Assembly: GCF_000203795.2 (NCBI RefSeq)
Contig: NW_006281102.1
Span: 352,567 to 416,566, forward strand
DNA length: 64,000 nucleotides
Direction: 5' to 3'
Origin: Batrachochytrium dendrobatidis JAM81
Lineage: Eukaryota > Chytridiomycota > Chytridiomycetes > Rhizophydiales
The notes beneath the pieces are model-generated. The model searched no databases. It was not told the origin of the DNA and was given only the letters and a program-made list of their open reading frames with translations. Positions 46,623 through 59,814 of this stretch are shown here, piece by piece. How positions within the stretch are numbered: position 1 is the stretch's first letter; every line of letters starts with the position of its first letter. A program made the position numbers and the translations under genes.

Positions 46623-49600
46623 ATGAAATTGGATCTACATTTACCTGCTCTTGTTATTGTGATCGTTTACTTGTCTAATATAAATCCATCTCCATCACCT
46701 ACATATTTGATTGACAGCAATATGCGGACTCCCAGACGGGACAGATCCAGAAAACCCAACATCTATGTTGTAAAATCAAACTCGAATTCAGAAACCGACG
46801 GTATCCCTGCCAGTGGATCTACATTCCGACAAGCCCAATATGGCGAGACTATTGCTACAAATCAAACTCAACCAGCCCATCCTCGCCATGGAATATTGCA
46901 ACGGCGCAAAAGTTTAGTCAAACCTGAACGATTAGCTACTCCTAGACGACTACTTTTGAGAAATGTAGATACTCAGCCGCCTGTTGCTAGACTAGGTTTG
47001 TGATATTCAAAGTATCTTGAATTAGCTCTTGAAAATGGTCATCAGTATACAAGTGTATTGATTGATGTGCTTTGCCTACAAATACCTTGTATCTACCATG
47101 ACTGAATACCGTTATTGAGTATAGGTGCTACTCGGACTCCACTGCGTGCACTGCCACTGGCTACCGATGACCAACTTTCTGACAGGCAAAAGCCATTCAG
47201 TCCTATAACTTCACCTACTGCCTATGTACCTGCCAACCAAGACACTTTTGATCGTCTCGATAATAATCATAGCGAATACTATGATCAGTGCAAAGATGAC
47301 TTGGAAGCCCCTCGTTTGGTGGTTGAGCAGATTGCAACTTATAAAATTGCTCCCCGACCATCTCTACCGCCGCTTGATTGGTGGACAAAAGCATCACGTA
47401 CACTGACCGCCTGCTTCTGCCCAGTGTGTCTGGACGCATGCAATATCAAAGGGAGCGTGGGCCAGCAAGCCTGGCGAGAAAAGGTAATATTTTGCTACAG
47501 TTACAAATTTGACATGCAGCAGTGCATCCATCAAAACGGTCGAGATTTAACGTCAACTATGAATATTGACAACTTAGGTTACTTTATGCATGATTATTGC
47601 CATGATCATGGCTCTGGTAGGGTATTTCACTCTGGGACTCAAAGTTGCTCTATGTAACGACATGGCTCAATCCTTGACAAACCTGGCTCTCAATCAATCG
47701 GATCTGCAGTCTAAACCGTATCGCGACGGGCAGGTTATTATCCAAGGAACAACATTTGGTTTTAAAGATGTTGCTGATATGCTCAAAACTCGTGGAAATA
47801 TTGATATGACTATTGATTTCAACGGTCAAGATATTAGTCGTTTGTTTGCCCACGATTCAGATGCATGCAGTGCGTTTGTTCAGCCTAAACCATCATCTGT
47901 CGTGTCATGTGCTGTTCCAAATCCATTTCCCGCATCACCCCCACTTGCTCCTGCTAAAAACTCACCCTGTCCAAGCATGTCATGGTTACAAGATTTAACC
48001 CCTATTAGCCGACTTTTTTATGATTGGAAAGACGTTGCTGCAAATACTCGGAACGTGTCAGTTTTATACGTGTATAGTAATGCTGTTATGGATCTTGCAC
48101 CTCTGTTTCAAGGAGAGCCATTTCAGGACGCATCGCAGAAAATCAATGGGGACACTTTTAATGAAGCAATACAGGTACTAAACATAAATAGAGGCAAAGA
48201 TGTCACACTCTACCTTTCTCGCTCAGCTGATAAGCTAGCCTTGGTACACTGTCTTCTCCAACGTTACACTTCAGGGTACTTGGGATCCCAAAGTGCTGGA
48301 TGCAGTGCCTATAACATGATTATGAGTTTTGCTTTTTCAGTTATTCTGGGAGTAATTCTTATTCGTTTTACCATGGCGTTGATGTTCCATTGGGTCGTAT
48401 CTCCAAAACTTACAAGTCTACCAACACAATTTGGTCGAAAAGATGTTGGGTATTTACACCCTCCATTAAATGCCGCTCCTTTAGAAGTTTTTTCTGCAAA
48501 AGATGGCTTTCATGATTCGAGTCTTGGATATAATCGTATTGCTGCATCTTCAACCGATCCCTACACAATCATGCTTGTAACATGCTACTCGGAAAGTGAA
48601 GCGAGTATTCGCAGCACGTTGGATTCTCTTGCTGCTACAGAGTATCTTGATGATCGAAAGCTGATTTTTGTTATTGCCGATGGACTGATCAAGGGTGATG
48701 GAAATTTGATGTCTACACCTGATTGTCTAATTCAAATGATCGAGCATGCACAATGGGCAGGCGTCCCGGAAGCTAAGGGATATTTAGCAATTGCTCATGG
48801 GGAAAAACAGCACAACATGGCTAAAGTGTATGCTGGTTACTATTCTTATGCTCAAAAAAGAGTTCCAATCATATTGGTGGTAAAATGTGGTACACCCCAG
48901 GAGCAAGATTCGACAAAGAAACCCGGAAATCGTGGAAAGCGAGATTCCCAGCTTATTCTTATCAATTTCCTTTCTAGAGTAACATTCAACGATCGCATGA
49001 CACCGCTTGACTATGATATTTTTTACAAAATTCAAGGGCTATCAAATATGATGCCTGATGTATTTGAATTGCTACTTATGGTTGACGCTGATACTTTTGT
49101 TCATCGCGATTCGTTGAGGCATATGGTTCAGGCTATGAAGAATGATGAGCGGGTAATGGGATTGTGTGGGGAAACTCGTATTGCAAATAAGAATGATTCT
49201 TGGGTGACTATGATTCAAGTATGTATGGATACTGTAGCTGTTTATGATCTCAAAATGACGCATGACTTGATTTTCAGCATAATAATACTTGCTAACCAAA
49301 ATATAATTGATATCAAATGATTAGGTCTACGAGTACTTTACATCACATAATCTTGGAAAAGCATTCGAGTCACTTTTTGGCGGTGTAACCTGTCTTCCTG
49401 GTTGTTTTTGTATGTACCGCATTAAATCTCGTAAGGGAAAGTCTATTGTTCCTCTTATAGTCAATCCAGACGTTGTAGAAGAGTATTCTGAAAATGTGGT
49501 TGATACTTTGCACAAAAAAAACCTTCTTTTGCTTGGCGAAGACCGATTTCTCAGTACTCTAATGTTACGCAATTTTCCCAAAAGGCGTATGGTGTTTGTT

Positions 49601-52226
49601 CCACAAGCACTGTGCCATACTACAGTACCTGATAAATTCAGAGTTTTGTTGTCACAGAGACGAAGATGGATCAATTCTACAATTCACAACCTGCTTGAAC
49701 TGGTTTTATTACCCGACTTGTGTGGCATATTCTGCTTAAGTATGCAGTTTGTAATCATGGTTAGTTGACATTATATTGCTTGTTTTGCATATATGTATTG
49801 AAGTCTAAAGATCTGAAATCACATACTTTTCTTCTGTATAATTGTAAATAACCAACACTATTTGCATCTTATAGCTGGAGCTTATTGGAACAGTCGCGCT
49901 TCCTGCTGCAATTACATTTATGTATTATCTTCTCATCGAGGCAATGGTATCAGGAAAACCGCAGGGACTTCCTTTAATTTTTCTTGCAATTACGCTTGGT
50001 CTTCCAGGTGTACTGATTATTATTACAACACGGAAACTGGTTTACGTTGGATGGATGTTTGTGTATCTAGTAGGACTGCCGGTTTGGAATTTTATTCTTC
50101 CTCTCTATGCTTTTTGGCATTTTGATGATTTCACCTGGGGCGATACTCGTAAAGTTGAAGGAGAAAGCAAGCAGTTTGATCATTCCAATCAAGAGGGCTC
50201 ATATAAGATCGGTGCAGTGCAGCTGAAAAAGTATACATTGCTATTATTTCAAAAACAAAATCTGTTTCAGGTTAAATTTATATTTTACTGACTCGAGACT
50301 AACACAACTGACTTTTTACACAAATAGGTGGGCTGAATGGGAGCATGAGCGTCGTCTTGAAGTTCGATTGGAAATTGAAACTGACCAAAAAAGATTTAGA
50401 CAGTTTATTGAGGACAGTTTTATTTCTCCTTCCAATATGCTTGCCGATATGCAACAAACTACTATCAACTCAAAGATGGCGGTGACTAGCACGCTGCCAA
50501 AGTTACCTAATATCAGCGGGGTTCCAGTAAAATATCGCGGCCCATTACCCTCTAGCACGCTCAAAAATTTAGACATGCGTCACCCATCATACAATGTATT
50601 TAATGTAAAAAACCAGTTGGAAGAGAACGAGTCACTTTCTGATTCAGTGTCCAATCATGTTCGTTTTGCTTTGGAGTCATTTGACATTCCCGATATCTCG
50701 GAGATTACTGAAGAGCCCAGCGATGCAAGTGCAAATAACATGTCGCTATTGAAACCCAATACTAACTCGAATCAAATACCTGTTGCTGGTATTCAAAACC
50801 AGCATGATTATATGACTCGGTTTAAAAATCTACAGCCATCTGACAGTTTGGCAACGGCTCATTATCCATCAGCGAATGCTATGAATCGACCAAGCCATTC
50901 AAAAACGCAACATTTGAATGCAGTTTCGTTTACTGTACCTAAATCCTCTGCGATTGAAAATCGGCCAAAAGGAGGGCCAATCATCGCGTCTGGGACTGCT
51001 ATTTCCAATCCGATGAACTACACACATGCGACAGGATACGACCAGTCATTTTTATCTGAATCCTACCTTTCAGCACCTACGTCACACTCATTACACCCTG
51101 ATGTTTCTAATATATCCAATTCTATGTATGCAAAAAATATTGTCGCATCCACCACGACATCTACAGCAAACGAAGCACCCTCTCAACCCAGCTATCGCGC
51201 ATCTATTTCATCTATAAGCACTAGGGATTCTGGATTAAGAGTGATTGGACCTCGACCCATGCCATTAAATATTGCACAATCTTTTTCAAGTCATAACTCT
51301 ACGTCAATCCACTCACGTAACACTACTGGTTCGGATCAAACAATTCGGCGTGTTCCAGCAGCACCAACAAACGCATTGCCATTGCATGACTCGATAACCC
51401 CCAACACTGCAGTAAAAGAAGATTTGAGCGAGAGTCTTGATTTGGACATCAGTCATTTGATGCAAGATAGCACTATGGATGAAAGTGTTTCGCTTGGTGA
51501 GCTTGCAAATTTCCAGTTTTCGAATTCGGGTGGATCTTATTTATTTGGAATGGAGCACAACAATATTGGTAATATAATTTTAGTGATGATGTTGGATATG
51601 AAATAAGAGTATCTACACATGTACTTACTAGCAGCATATTGGTTTATATAGCTCCCATCCAAGAACCCAAACCTGCCTATTCATATGACATTTCAAACCG
51701 TGAACAATGGCGTGAAAGCTCAACAAAGGCACTGGTGGGTCAAAGATATGGGTTTGGTAAGAACGACATACTTAGATCAGATGTATGCTATTCACCGCTC
51801 GATTTTGACGATTCTGGGGAAGTGTCGATGGATACATCGTTGAGCCTTGATGCCACGTCGGATCATAAAAGCGCAACAAGTTTTCTTACTGTAAATGAGT
51901 CGGATACAAGTTTTGTAGGAAATGGATACTATTCAACCATGTTTGAAGAATCAGGCACATCACGCCCAATGCATCCGAATCAAAGTAAATCAAACATTGG
52001 GGATCATCATGCTAGTGAATCAAGATTTGTTCCAAAAATGTCGAATAGGTTTTGGTCAAAACCAGCAGTATTAAAAACCGAAGATACACAGGAAATGTCA
52101 TCCAAGGATGATATATCAGCGACATGTATTCGGTCAGATCGTACAAAGGACATGAGACGATCGAGCATACTAACCATCAGCAGTACTCATGGCTCAGTAA
52201 AAGGACCTCGACTCATGCCCAGATAA
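46623..52226 (+). CDS. Chitin synthase, division 2 (class IV/CHS3-like)
   Basis: Seven exons (46623-46995, 47125-47483, 47578-49218, 49325-49759, 49875-50230, 50328-51568, 51652-52226) give 1659 residues. A second in-frame ATG at 46722 is also possible. The enzyme makes chitin from UDP-GlcNAc at the plasma membrane. An Arg/Pro-rich cytosolic N-terminus is followed by [23 protein letters not shown], a luminal region, another membrane helix, and the GT2 domain. That domain shows [42 protein letters not shown] and [13 protein letters not shown]. Membrane helices and FTWGDTRKV come next. A C-terminal Ser/Asn-rich extension of roughly 640 residues follows; it is much longer than in yeast Chs3 and has no recognised domain. 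Confidence 0.94.
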
Positions 52227-52525
52227 AAATAAGATGTCAGCAAATTGAAATGATAAAATATTGATACAAAATAAAGAGTGTTTAAACTGAATACAGTGCT
52301 TGATGCTTGTGTAAACGTTGAAATGAATCAAATGAGTAAATCAGATGATTATGCAGTGCATTTTGCTAATAAAAAACAATTCGAGTTTAATAAAAGATAA
52401 ATTCTTTATTAAACCAAGAAAGTCTATTCAGTCAGCAAACATTTAAACTGATTTCAAAGCAAGTCAAATAGTTTCAATTTACGTGAACACGCAGTAACCT
52501 GAACTGTTACCAAACATCTTGCAGA
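52227..52525. other. Spacer with a transposon-end fragment
   Basis: This is about 300 bp between chitin synthase and the Vps27-like gene. GTTTCAATTTACGTGAACAC near 52470-52490 resembles the inverted-repeat ends of the dispersed element family. No gene. Confidence 0.4.
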
Positions 52526-55185
52526 ATGACATCGCTGTTTGGGAATCTACTATCGAACCCCTTTGAAGACCTTGTTGGTGGGTTGGCATCATTCTCATTC
52601 TGTTGACTGACAATTCACTTTATCTCTTCATGTGCTTGACCTGATTCATTCAAACTAACAGTGCGTTGGTATTAATTGTGCATGTGTACTAGACAAGGCC
52701 ACATCTGAAAACCTGCCAGTTGGAACAGACGACATAGTTTCTAATCTGGATATTGCAGATAAGATTAAGAGCAAAGAAGTCTCTGCCAAAACTGCCATAC
52801 AGTCATTCAAGCGTCGCATTAACCACAAGAATCCCAATGTTCAGCTGTTGGCTCTCAAGGTAAACCTCACTTACCATTGAATCATACTCGAGGCTTACTA
52901 TCAGAAAACACCATCGTCTGTGTCCATCTCCTGGCTTCTTGCTATTTTCATCTATCAACTAATTTGATCATTGCATCGATGTTATACTTTTTGCTATTGG
53001 GGCGTTGATTATGCGTTTGGGCTATAGCTTACAGATACTTGCGTTAAAAACTCTGGCCATCACTTTTTACAAGAAGTAGCATCAAGAGAGTTTATAGATA
53101 ATCTGGTCTCGATTTCTCGCTCTTTGGTATGTGGATTGGTCAACTATACAAGGGTGCATTTGAAATAGTGTTCGAGCTAGCCTAGTATTGACAAACCGCC
53201 ACTGCATAACTAACATGCTACTTTAGATGAATCCTAATACTGATGTCAAGCAAAAAATACTGGCATTGATCCAGGCTTGGGGAATCACATTCAAGTCCAA
53301 ACCAGATTTGAGTTTTGTATGCGAAATCTATGAAGCCATGAAAAAAGAGGGTAAGAACTATTGTAGCAGCTAGATGTCTAGTTCTCTCTATTAATTCTGC
53401 CGTTTTACTATGTATGCTAGGTGTCATTTTCCCACCCATTGATGCTGCAGATACTGCTGCTGCAATCATAGATACTCAAACGGTATGCAACTCTATGATT
53501 TTAATTATAGTGGTATTCACGTCAAATGGGGCACTTGTATTTATCCTGCAGTCACTGCTTCTTTGAGTCTGTTTTTCAATACTCACAGTCAAACTATAGT
53601 TTTAAGTCCATCCTTTCACTTTTTTTGGCATAGCCATGCATTGTACGATTGACAAGTTTAAAACAATATCCATCCATTATTTGATGAGATTGGCTGTTTA
53701 TTGTATACTTTGGCATCCTCATTTTACGTGGATACGGCTGTAAACGGCAGTCATAAATTAATTAAGTTGATTTTATCCTACATGCTGGTTGTATAGGTGC
53801 CTGACTGGACAGACAGCGAACTTTGCATGCGATGCAGGACAGCATTCACTACATTCAACCGAAAGCATCATTGTAGAAACTGTGGCAAAACATATTGCAA
53901 TGATTGCTCGTCCAAACGTATTCCGCTTGCACATCTTGGCATTACTGAGCCGGTTAGGGTTTGTGATACCTGCCATACCAAACTTGCCACAAAATCACCT
54001 GCAAATACCAACGATTTTGCCAAAACAAATAGTGCCAATAGCACAACTGGACTCGGTGCCTCATCCACTACATCAACAGCATCCAGTAATGCTCACGAGG
54101 ATCTAGCCAAAAAAGAAGACGAGGATCTTGCTAAAGCTATTGCGGCTTCTCTTGGTACGACCAATGACAGTGGCGTGTCTTCATCTGCATCAAGAAAGTC
54201 GACCACAAAACAGTCTGTTCGATTTGCAACGCAGGATCAAGAATCTGACGAAGATTTGAAGCGTGCTATTGAGGCTTCTTTAAGAGATGCTGAAAGATCA
54301 ACACCAGTCCAACGCAATTCAAACCTGTATGGAAGTCCACCCGATCATCAACAGCAATCCTCACTTTATGGCTCCGAGTCGAAAAGTTTTAGTGAACGGA
54401 CCCCGACAGCTGTCGCAGTAGTAGATTCTTCTAATGACATCTCACCTACAGAGCTGGAAAACATTCGATTGTTTTCGGAATTGGTCGAGCGAACAGAAGC
54501 AGATATTTTATCCAAGGGCATTACTAATTTAAACCCAGCCCAACTACAAGCCTTGCTGACTCAGGTTTCTCCGCTTCAAGTCAAACTTCATTCCAGTATT
54601 GAGGTTGCTGCTAACAAGTACAAGACTTTATATGATATAAATGAGCAGATTAATGATGCCGTCAAATTGTATGATCAGTTTTTAAAACAGCGATTGACGT
54701 TTTCTCAGCAACAACACAGCAGTGTTGGTATACCCTATGGGCATCCATATCTGGCTGGAGTATCATCTGCCGCTGGTGTATATGCGTCGCCAAATACTCA
54801 ACAGCAGCCGCAGAAACAATGGGGAGCGCCAGCTGTTGATTCGAATGCAGCATCTCAGCCCTATCAGATTCCTGGTAGTCTTTCCTATCCACCGCATGCT
54901 ACTTTTATCCCTGGAGGCAGTGTTCCTGGGGTGCTTCAGCCAGTTCAGCAGCAGCCAGCATACCCGCCTTCACATAATTATGGACACCCGCCTTCAAATT
55001 TAGCACCCGGATCCCAGTATTCGTATGGGGCACCCTCACAGCCAGAATCTAATATAGCCCTTCAGGTTTCAAATGGAGTACCATATCAACCCCCTCCATC
55101 TGATGCTCATGTTGCTCAACCACAAAGGCACACTCAACAACCACCACAGCCAGTTGTACAAGAAGCACCACTGATTGAACTATAG
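52526..55185 (+). CDS. VPS27: Vps27/HRS-like ESCRT-0 protein
   Basis: Six exons (52526-52577, 52693-52859, 53028-53126, 53227-53350, 53421-53482, 53797-55185) give 630 residues, close to yeast Vps27. A VHS domain (DKATSENLP to AIIDTQT, about residues 18-168) leads directly into a FYVE finger ([29 protein letters not shown]). Two ubiquitin-interacting motifs follow ([12 protein letters not shown] and [13 protein letters not shown]), then a helical GAT-like region. A Gln/Pro/Tyr-rich tail ends in LIEL, a clathrin-box-like terminus. The protein binds PI3P and ubiquitylated cargo on endosomes and starts ESCRT sorting. Intron 5 (53483-53796) is unusually long because it contains a transposon copy. 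It is convergent with EDC3. Confidence 0.94.
53505..53744. mobile_element. MITE-like element inside Vps27-like intron 5
   Basis: The left end (TATAGTGGTATTCACGTCAA) and right end (ATTTTACGTGGATACGGCTGTAAA) are inverted-repeat related. The interior has the shared segment 'agccatgcattgtacgattg' and a TCAAACTATAGTTTTAAG block. At about 240 bp it is one of the smaller copies. Confidence 0.68.
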
Positions 55186-55325
55186 TTCTAGCGATCCTTG
55201 TAGCAGATTATTATTTGAGTGGTATGCAGTTTATCAATAAAAACAAACAGTTGTGATTACATTTTGTTTTGGGTATCATCCCTTGGCTTTAATCGAAAAT
55301 TCAAATGATTGTGATTCAAAAGAAT
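55186..55325. terminator. Convergent 3' region
   Basis: Only 140 bp separate the stops of the Vps27-like (+) and EDC3-like (-) genes. The two transcripts' 3' ends probably overlap or abut. AATAAA occurs near 55236. Confidence 0.4.
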
Positions 55326-57894
55326 TTAGTTATTTTTGCTCAATATATCTGTCCATGAAACATGCTCAAGAAGTACTAGATACTTGTCGCCAAACGGTGG
55401 CGTATATCGTCTTGTCGCAGCTTTGGCTCGTCTACTCTTAGAAACACCATATTTATTACTGCCAGAGTCGTCTATATCCATTTTCAATCGAATCTTTCCA
55501 CCCAGGTTCGAGATACGTTGCGTCACTGCTGGCATAATTCCAATGTCTGCCAAAAACAGATCCCCATGATACTTGTGAGATCTCAAATGGCCTGTTTTCG
55601 CCATTCCCATGGCTATAGTCCAAAAAGACTGAATGTATGTCAGGGAAGTAGGACATCCAGTCGTAGCACTGATTCCACTTGGCATATCAATACTCAATAT
55701 GCACGGTGCTTGAAATCTACCAGTAGGACTGTCAGTAGTTGTAGCGCGACCTTGACTGTGCTGGACAGGCGTGTTTGTAGAATAATTCGCCCATTCAATC
55801 ATCTGAACAATGGCATCACGATCCTTTTTGGTGGGAAGTTCAGTCAGAGTTTGATGGCTACCCAGCATGGCATCAATAATGATATCCACATGTTCCATTT
55901 GAAAATTTGGTAGATCACGAGCAGACTTGACCAAAGTACCTCCAGTTGAAAAAAATATCTTTTTCTGGAGCGCAACGAGATGGATAAGTTCTGCTTCATT
56001 GGAAGTGCAACAAACTAGCACACGACACTCATGATTGACCAAATGTCGAGCAGCAACTAGACCATACGCGCCTGTTTTGTTATTTCCAACAAGAACAACA
56101 ATAAAAGGCTTGCTGGAATGGTTTTCTAGCCTGATCCGGCTTTCACCGAGCGTTTGCATAGCCAGGATTGCTGCACTACGGCCACCGTTTTCAACCATTT
56201 GCTCGTCACTTAGTCCAATTTCATTTGCTATAAAAATTGTATTGGATTGATAAAAATGTTAAACAAGTTATAACGCATTTCAAAAGTAATCTTGAATTTA
56301 CCTGTAATACATTCGATATCAAGCATCTCTAAAGGAGTCACCGTAGGCACGTAAATCCCTTGTTTTGTTTCAAAATGGCAGTGTTTTCCATCGAGTAGAT
56401 CCGTAACCCCATCACGAAGGATAGATGGCTGGTTTGGCAAGGAATCAAATTGATCTATCCTCAATTCGCCTACACCACTTTTCATATTACTCTCATTATC
56501 TTGGTAATTTCCAATATTGTTTGTACTATGTACCAATCCATTATCAAATGAATTACGAAACGACCTGTTGGGCATCATACTATGCACATCACTCAATTGA
56601 GCAGAGTGTTTGGAAGATGTGGGCCCAGCCGAGTCGCTTTCTATTCCAAATTCCTCCACTTCTGCATTGTTTCCAGCTTCATCATCTGATGTACTGTTAT
56701 CGTCAAGAACATTGTCTCGAAATGACATCATTGGCTGTGATTTATGCTTTGACATTTGGTGTTTTGTCAAAAAAGACTCTGAACCACCACACCCATTGCT
56801 AGCACTTCGGAGATTGTGACCAACAAGTCGAGCCTCGGGCGAGACCGTATCGTTATGGCGCATTTCTGCAAAGATGCGCGACTTGTCGAACTGTAACAAT
56901 GAAGCAGCAAAATCAAAGTCCTCGGAGATATTTTGGGGATTTGTGTCGAATGTGACAGAGTTATCCGGTCCGCCATGATACTGCACCTTGTTTCGGTATC
57001 TGCCTCGCTGTGGAGAGGAAGAGCCATAATCGAACTATAGTGTAAATATACATCAAAAACTGTTAGACGTGCTTTAAGCAGATGGACAAAAAAGCTACTC
57101 AAAATAGACTTGCATTGTTTCTTCGCTGTGGACTGTTTTTAGATGTTGGGTTGTTGCCATGCACTTTGTTGGATCTTGGAGGCGATGAAGGCCAGTGAGA
57201 GGATCCGATAGACTGAAATTCAGAAACATTTTGCTTGTTGGTTGGGTTGCTTTGCTGATTGGCATTTTGCTGTTGGCGAGGAGCCAGTGTTTTCAAGATC
57301 TCTTCGTAAGTCTGCGGTTTTGTAGCAATACTTGGCTCTACCAATTCAGAGAAATGAATAGAAGAAACAACCTGAAATTGCTGCGATGCCGGCATGTCCA
57401 TTGCTGTCGATTGTGAAGGCTGCATCTGAGATGCAATATTCGACGATTGCTGGTAGTGATGCTGGGGAGGATAAACTATTGGCTGCGATGGTTCATGTTG
57501 AGCGGGAGCAGTCGAGCCACTCTGCAACGGGGGTTCAAATGCAGAACTTGACTTGCGTTGAGTATCAGCACTCTTGAGGATATCCACATCCAGAATGTCC
57601 TTTCCAGCAACAGTGTACTGCTGTAGTTGATGCTCAACACCATATACGAGTAATTTTACTAATAATCCAGATTGCATATTCATGAAGTTGCATAAACACA
57701 GACAGTTTCCTGTTAGAACTATACATCATGGTAGAACAGTAATTCAAGGTTTACTCACCATTAGATAATATCAATGAAGGAATAGCAAGGTCTACAGTGG
57801 TGACTGTGCCTATAACAACTTGACCAGAGTGCAAGGTAACTTTGAGTAATGAACCTAAAAAGACGGACACATTGGGAGCATCTACTGCTGCCAT
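55326..57894 (-). CDS. EDC3: Enhancer of mRNA decapping 3 (Edc3-like)
   Basis: Four exons on the minus strand (57894-57759, 57658-57114, 57034-56302, 56227-55326) give 771 residues. The N-terminal Lsm domain reads VSVFLGSLLKVTLHSGQVVIGTVTTVDLAIPSLILSN and continues VKLLVYGVEHQLQQYTVAGKDILDVDI. A Gln/Pro/Ser-rich linker follows, then an FDF motif (ISEDFDFAASLLQFDKSRIFAEMR). The C-terminal YjeF_N domain contains VVLVGNNKTGAYGLVAARHL and LSIDMPSGISATTG. Edc3 binds Dcp2 and Dhh1 and scaffolds P-bodies. Intron 2 begins GCAAGT (a GC-AG intron). The gene start is about 180 bp from the stop of the cysteine-rich gene on the same strand. Confidence 0.92.
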
Positions 57895-58074
57895 TGAATT
57901 CTTAGAAACACCAGTAATAGTATCTTGTTTAGTTACTGCTCGTCAAGAGTTGAATCTAAAAAGAACCGAATTTGATATTCTCGAGCAGGTATTTTTCCAA
58001 CTGCATGCACACTCAGATATAAAAGTTTATTCCAATCACATTCTAACTGCTGATGAGATCAGCGAATCTCTTGC

Positions 58075-59814
58075 TCACGCTAACCGATCTTCTGGTTGTC
58101 GAAGCATCATCCGTGGTTGTTGTGCATTGCTCACTGGTCTACCCACAGATCCAATCTTGACTATACCCAGTCCACGACATACTCGGCAATCCTTGCAAAA
58201 AAAACATCGTAGATGAGCCGGCACATCATGTTCTCGCTCTGTTGTGCCATGTACAAACCCTTTCACTAAATTTCATTCCGTTAGTTAGGAGTCTTGCAAT
58301 TCTTGAATTTCAACCCAAACCATTAAACAATTCAATCAATCCAAAACTCACTTTCGCAAGTATCGCATCCCTTCTTGCCGACAATTGTGCCAGTTCCCTG
58401 ACACCCTAAAAATGATCAATATTAGTAAATTAATGCTCCATAAAAAGCAAATCTGGTTTTATACGGAAAATAAAACACTTGCCTTTGCAAGGAGTGCAGT
58501 GCTTGCACTTTTCTGCCTTTTTTTTCGAATCGTGCCTCGCTGAACTGTCGTGACGGAAACCGGTACCTTCACAACGCGGACACGGAGTACTGACTTGATC
58601 AGCTAGTATCGGCTTACGGGTCGCCCCACTTATTCCACCGCTACCTGCATTTCCAACTGCATTTGTTTGGGATAACGGAACACTCTCAGATAATGTCATA
58701 CTGGCAGCCATCATGGCATCAAATATGGTCTGATCAATCTGTACTCCAAAAATTCCCATCATATGTGGATGAAGTGTGGCTGGCTGAATCGCCATATGTG
58801 TTGTCGTGAGTGGACCCAATTGTGCTAGATCCGGCACCATCGGAGGAAATTTAAGCGAATCTGACTGCGAACTAAGTATGGTACCTCTAGTGTTTTGTTG
58901 CTGCAACAAATTTCCAGCCTTATCTGTGGCCAATGGATCAAGAAGAGTCCCTCCGGCAGTATTTGTAGCAATATTTCCTCCAGCACCTGCCAATAAATTT
59001 ATGGAGCTGCTTGATGGCATAGCTTGTAGATATGACATTGAGTTTTGCTTGGCAGAAAGCGATGCTCTTCGAATATCTTGAAATCGTTTTGAATCCAGCA
59101 CACCCTCTCCTTTGCATTCTATTATAAACATGCACAGTAAGCATCTGCACGTATATATTTATAAACTCTGAATGCGATTCAGTAACCAATCCTTTCATTC
59201 ATCAAGGTGCACTAATCTATCGCTGAATCAGCTCGGCCCATTATATCAAGATATGCAAATCTTACCTTTACACTCTTCGCAGTCAAAACAACGCATCTGC
59301 TCAGCTATTGTGTGTGGTACAATGGCTCGTGGATTATGACTAAACCCTCTTCCTGTTGGTTTCCACAAAATAGCATGAAGTTGGATTGAGATTCAATCAA
59401 AAAATACAAGAGTCGAGATGTTATTGATGCTTTGAAACAATGTATACTCGCTCTGGACCAATATTACTCACCATTGCACCTTCTGCAGCCAATAACTCCA
59501 ACAGTCACACCCGAACCATCACATACACTACACTCTGCACACTTTTTGCAACGCTGAGTAGCTGGACGGTCATGCTTGTCCAACGAGCTGTGAAAAAACC
59601 CAAACCCTACATACACCCGTCACTGATTAGCATATCAATATTACTCTCCTGACATCCTCTCCAAATGTTGAATCTGATAAAGATGAGATAGTGAATGCTC
59701 CGGATAGAATGAGAATATATTCAGTGTAATAGAGTGCTCACCATTGCATCGAGGGCATGCTCCTCTTACACTCATGTTGGCCAATTGCTTATACTCATCG
59801 AGTGTGGTTGACAT
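58075..59814 (-). CDS. Cysteine-rich protein with repeated CxxCxGxG-like motifs, unrecognised
   Basis: Exons on the minus strand are read as 59814-59645, 59587-59472, 59352-59266, 59118-58483, 58405-58352 and 58265-58075, giving about 417 residues. A possible short intron inside the first exon (GTGAGC after CGATGCAATG) does not keep frame with exon 2, so that exon is uncertain. Cysteine clusters run along the protein: CPRCNG, CKKCAECSVCDGSG, CRRCNGRG, CFDCEECKGECKGEG, CPRCEGTG, CKHCTPCKGCQGTG, CDTCE and CFFCKDCRVCRGLG. These resemble the zinc-binding repeats of type I DnaJ proteins, but there is no J domain. A Ser/Thr/Met-rich spacer of about 170 residues splits the array. The intron after CTPCKG is GC-AG. 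I do not recognise the family; a zinc-binding scaffold or chaperone-like role is speculation. Confidence 0.72.

Noticed and set aside
57842..58216. 124-codon plus-strand frame
   Set aside because: It begins at TTG and lies antisense to the Edc3-like Lsm exon and the last exon of the cysteine-rich gene, both of which have clear family or motif support.
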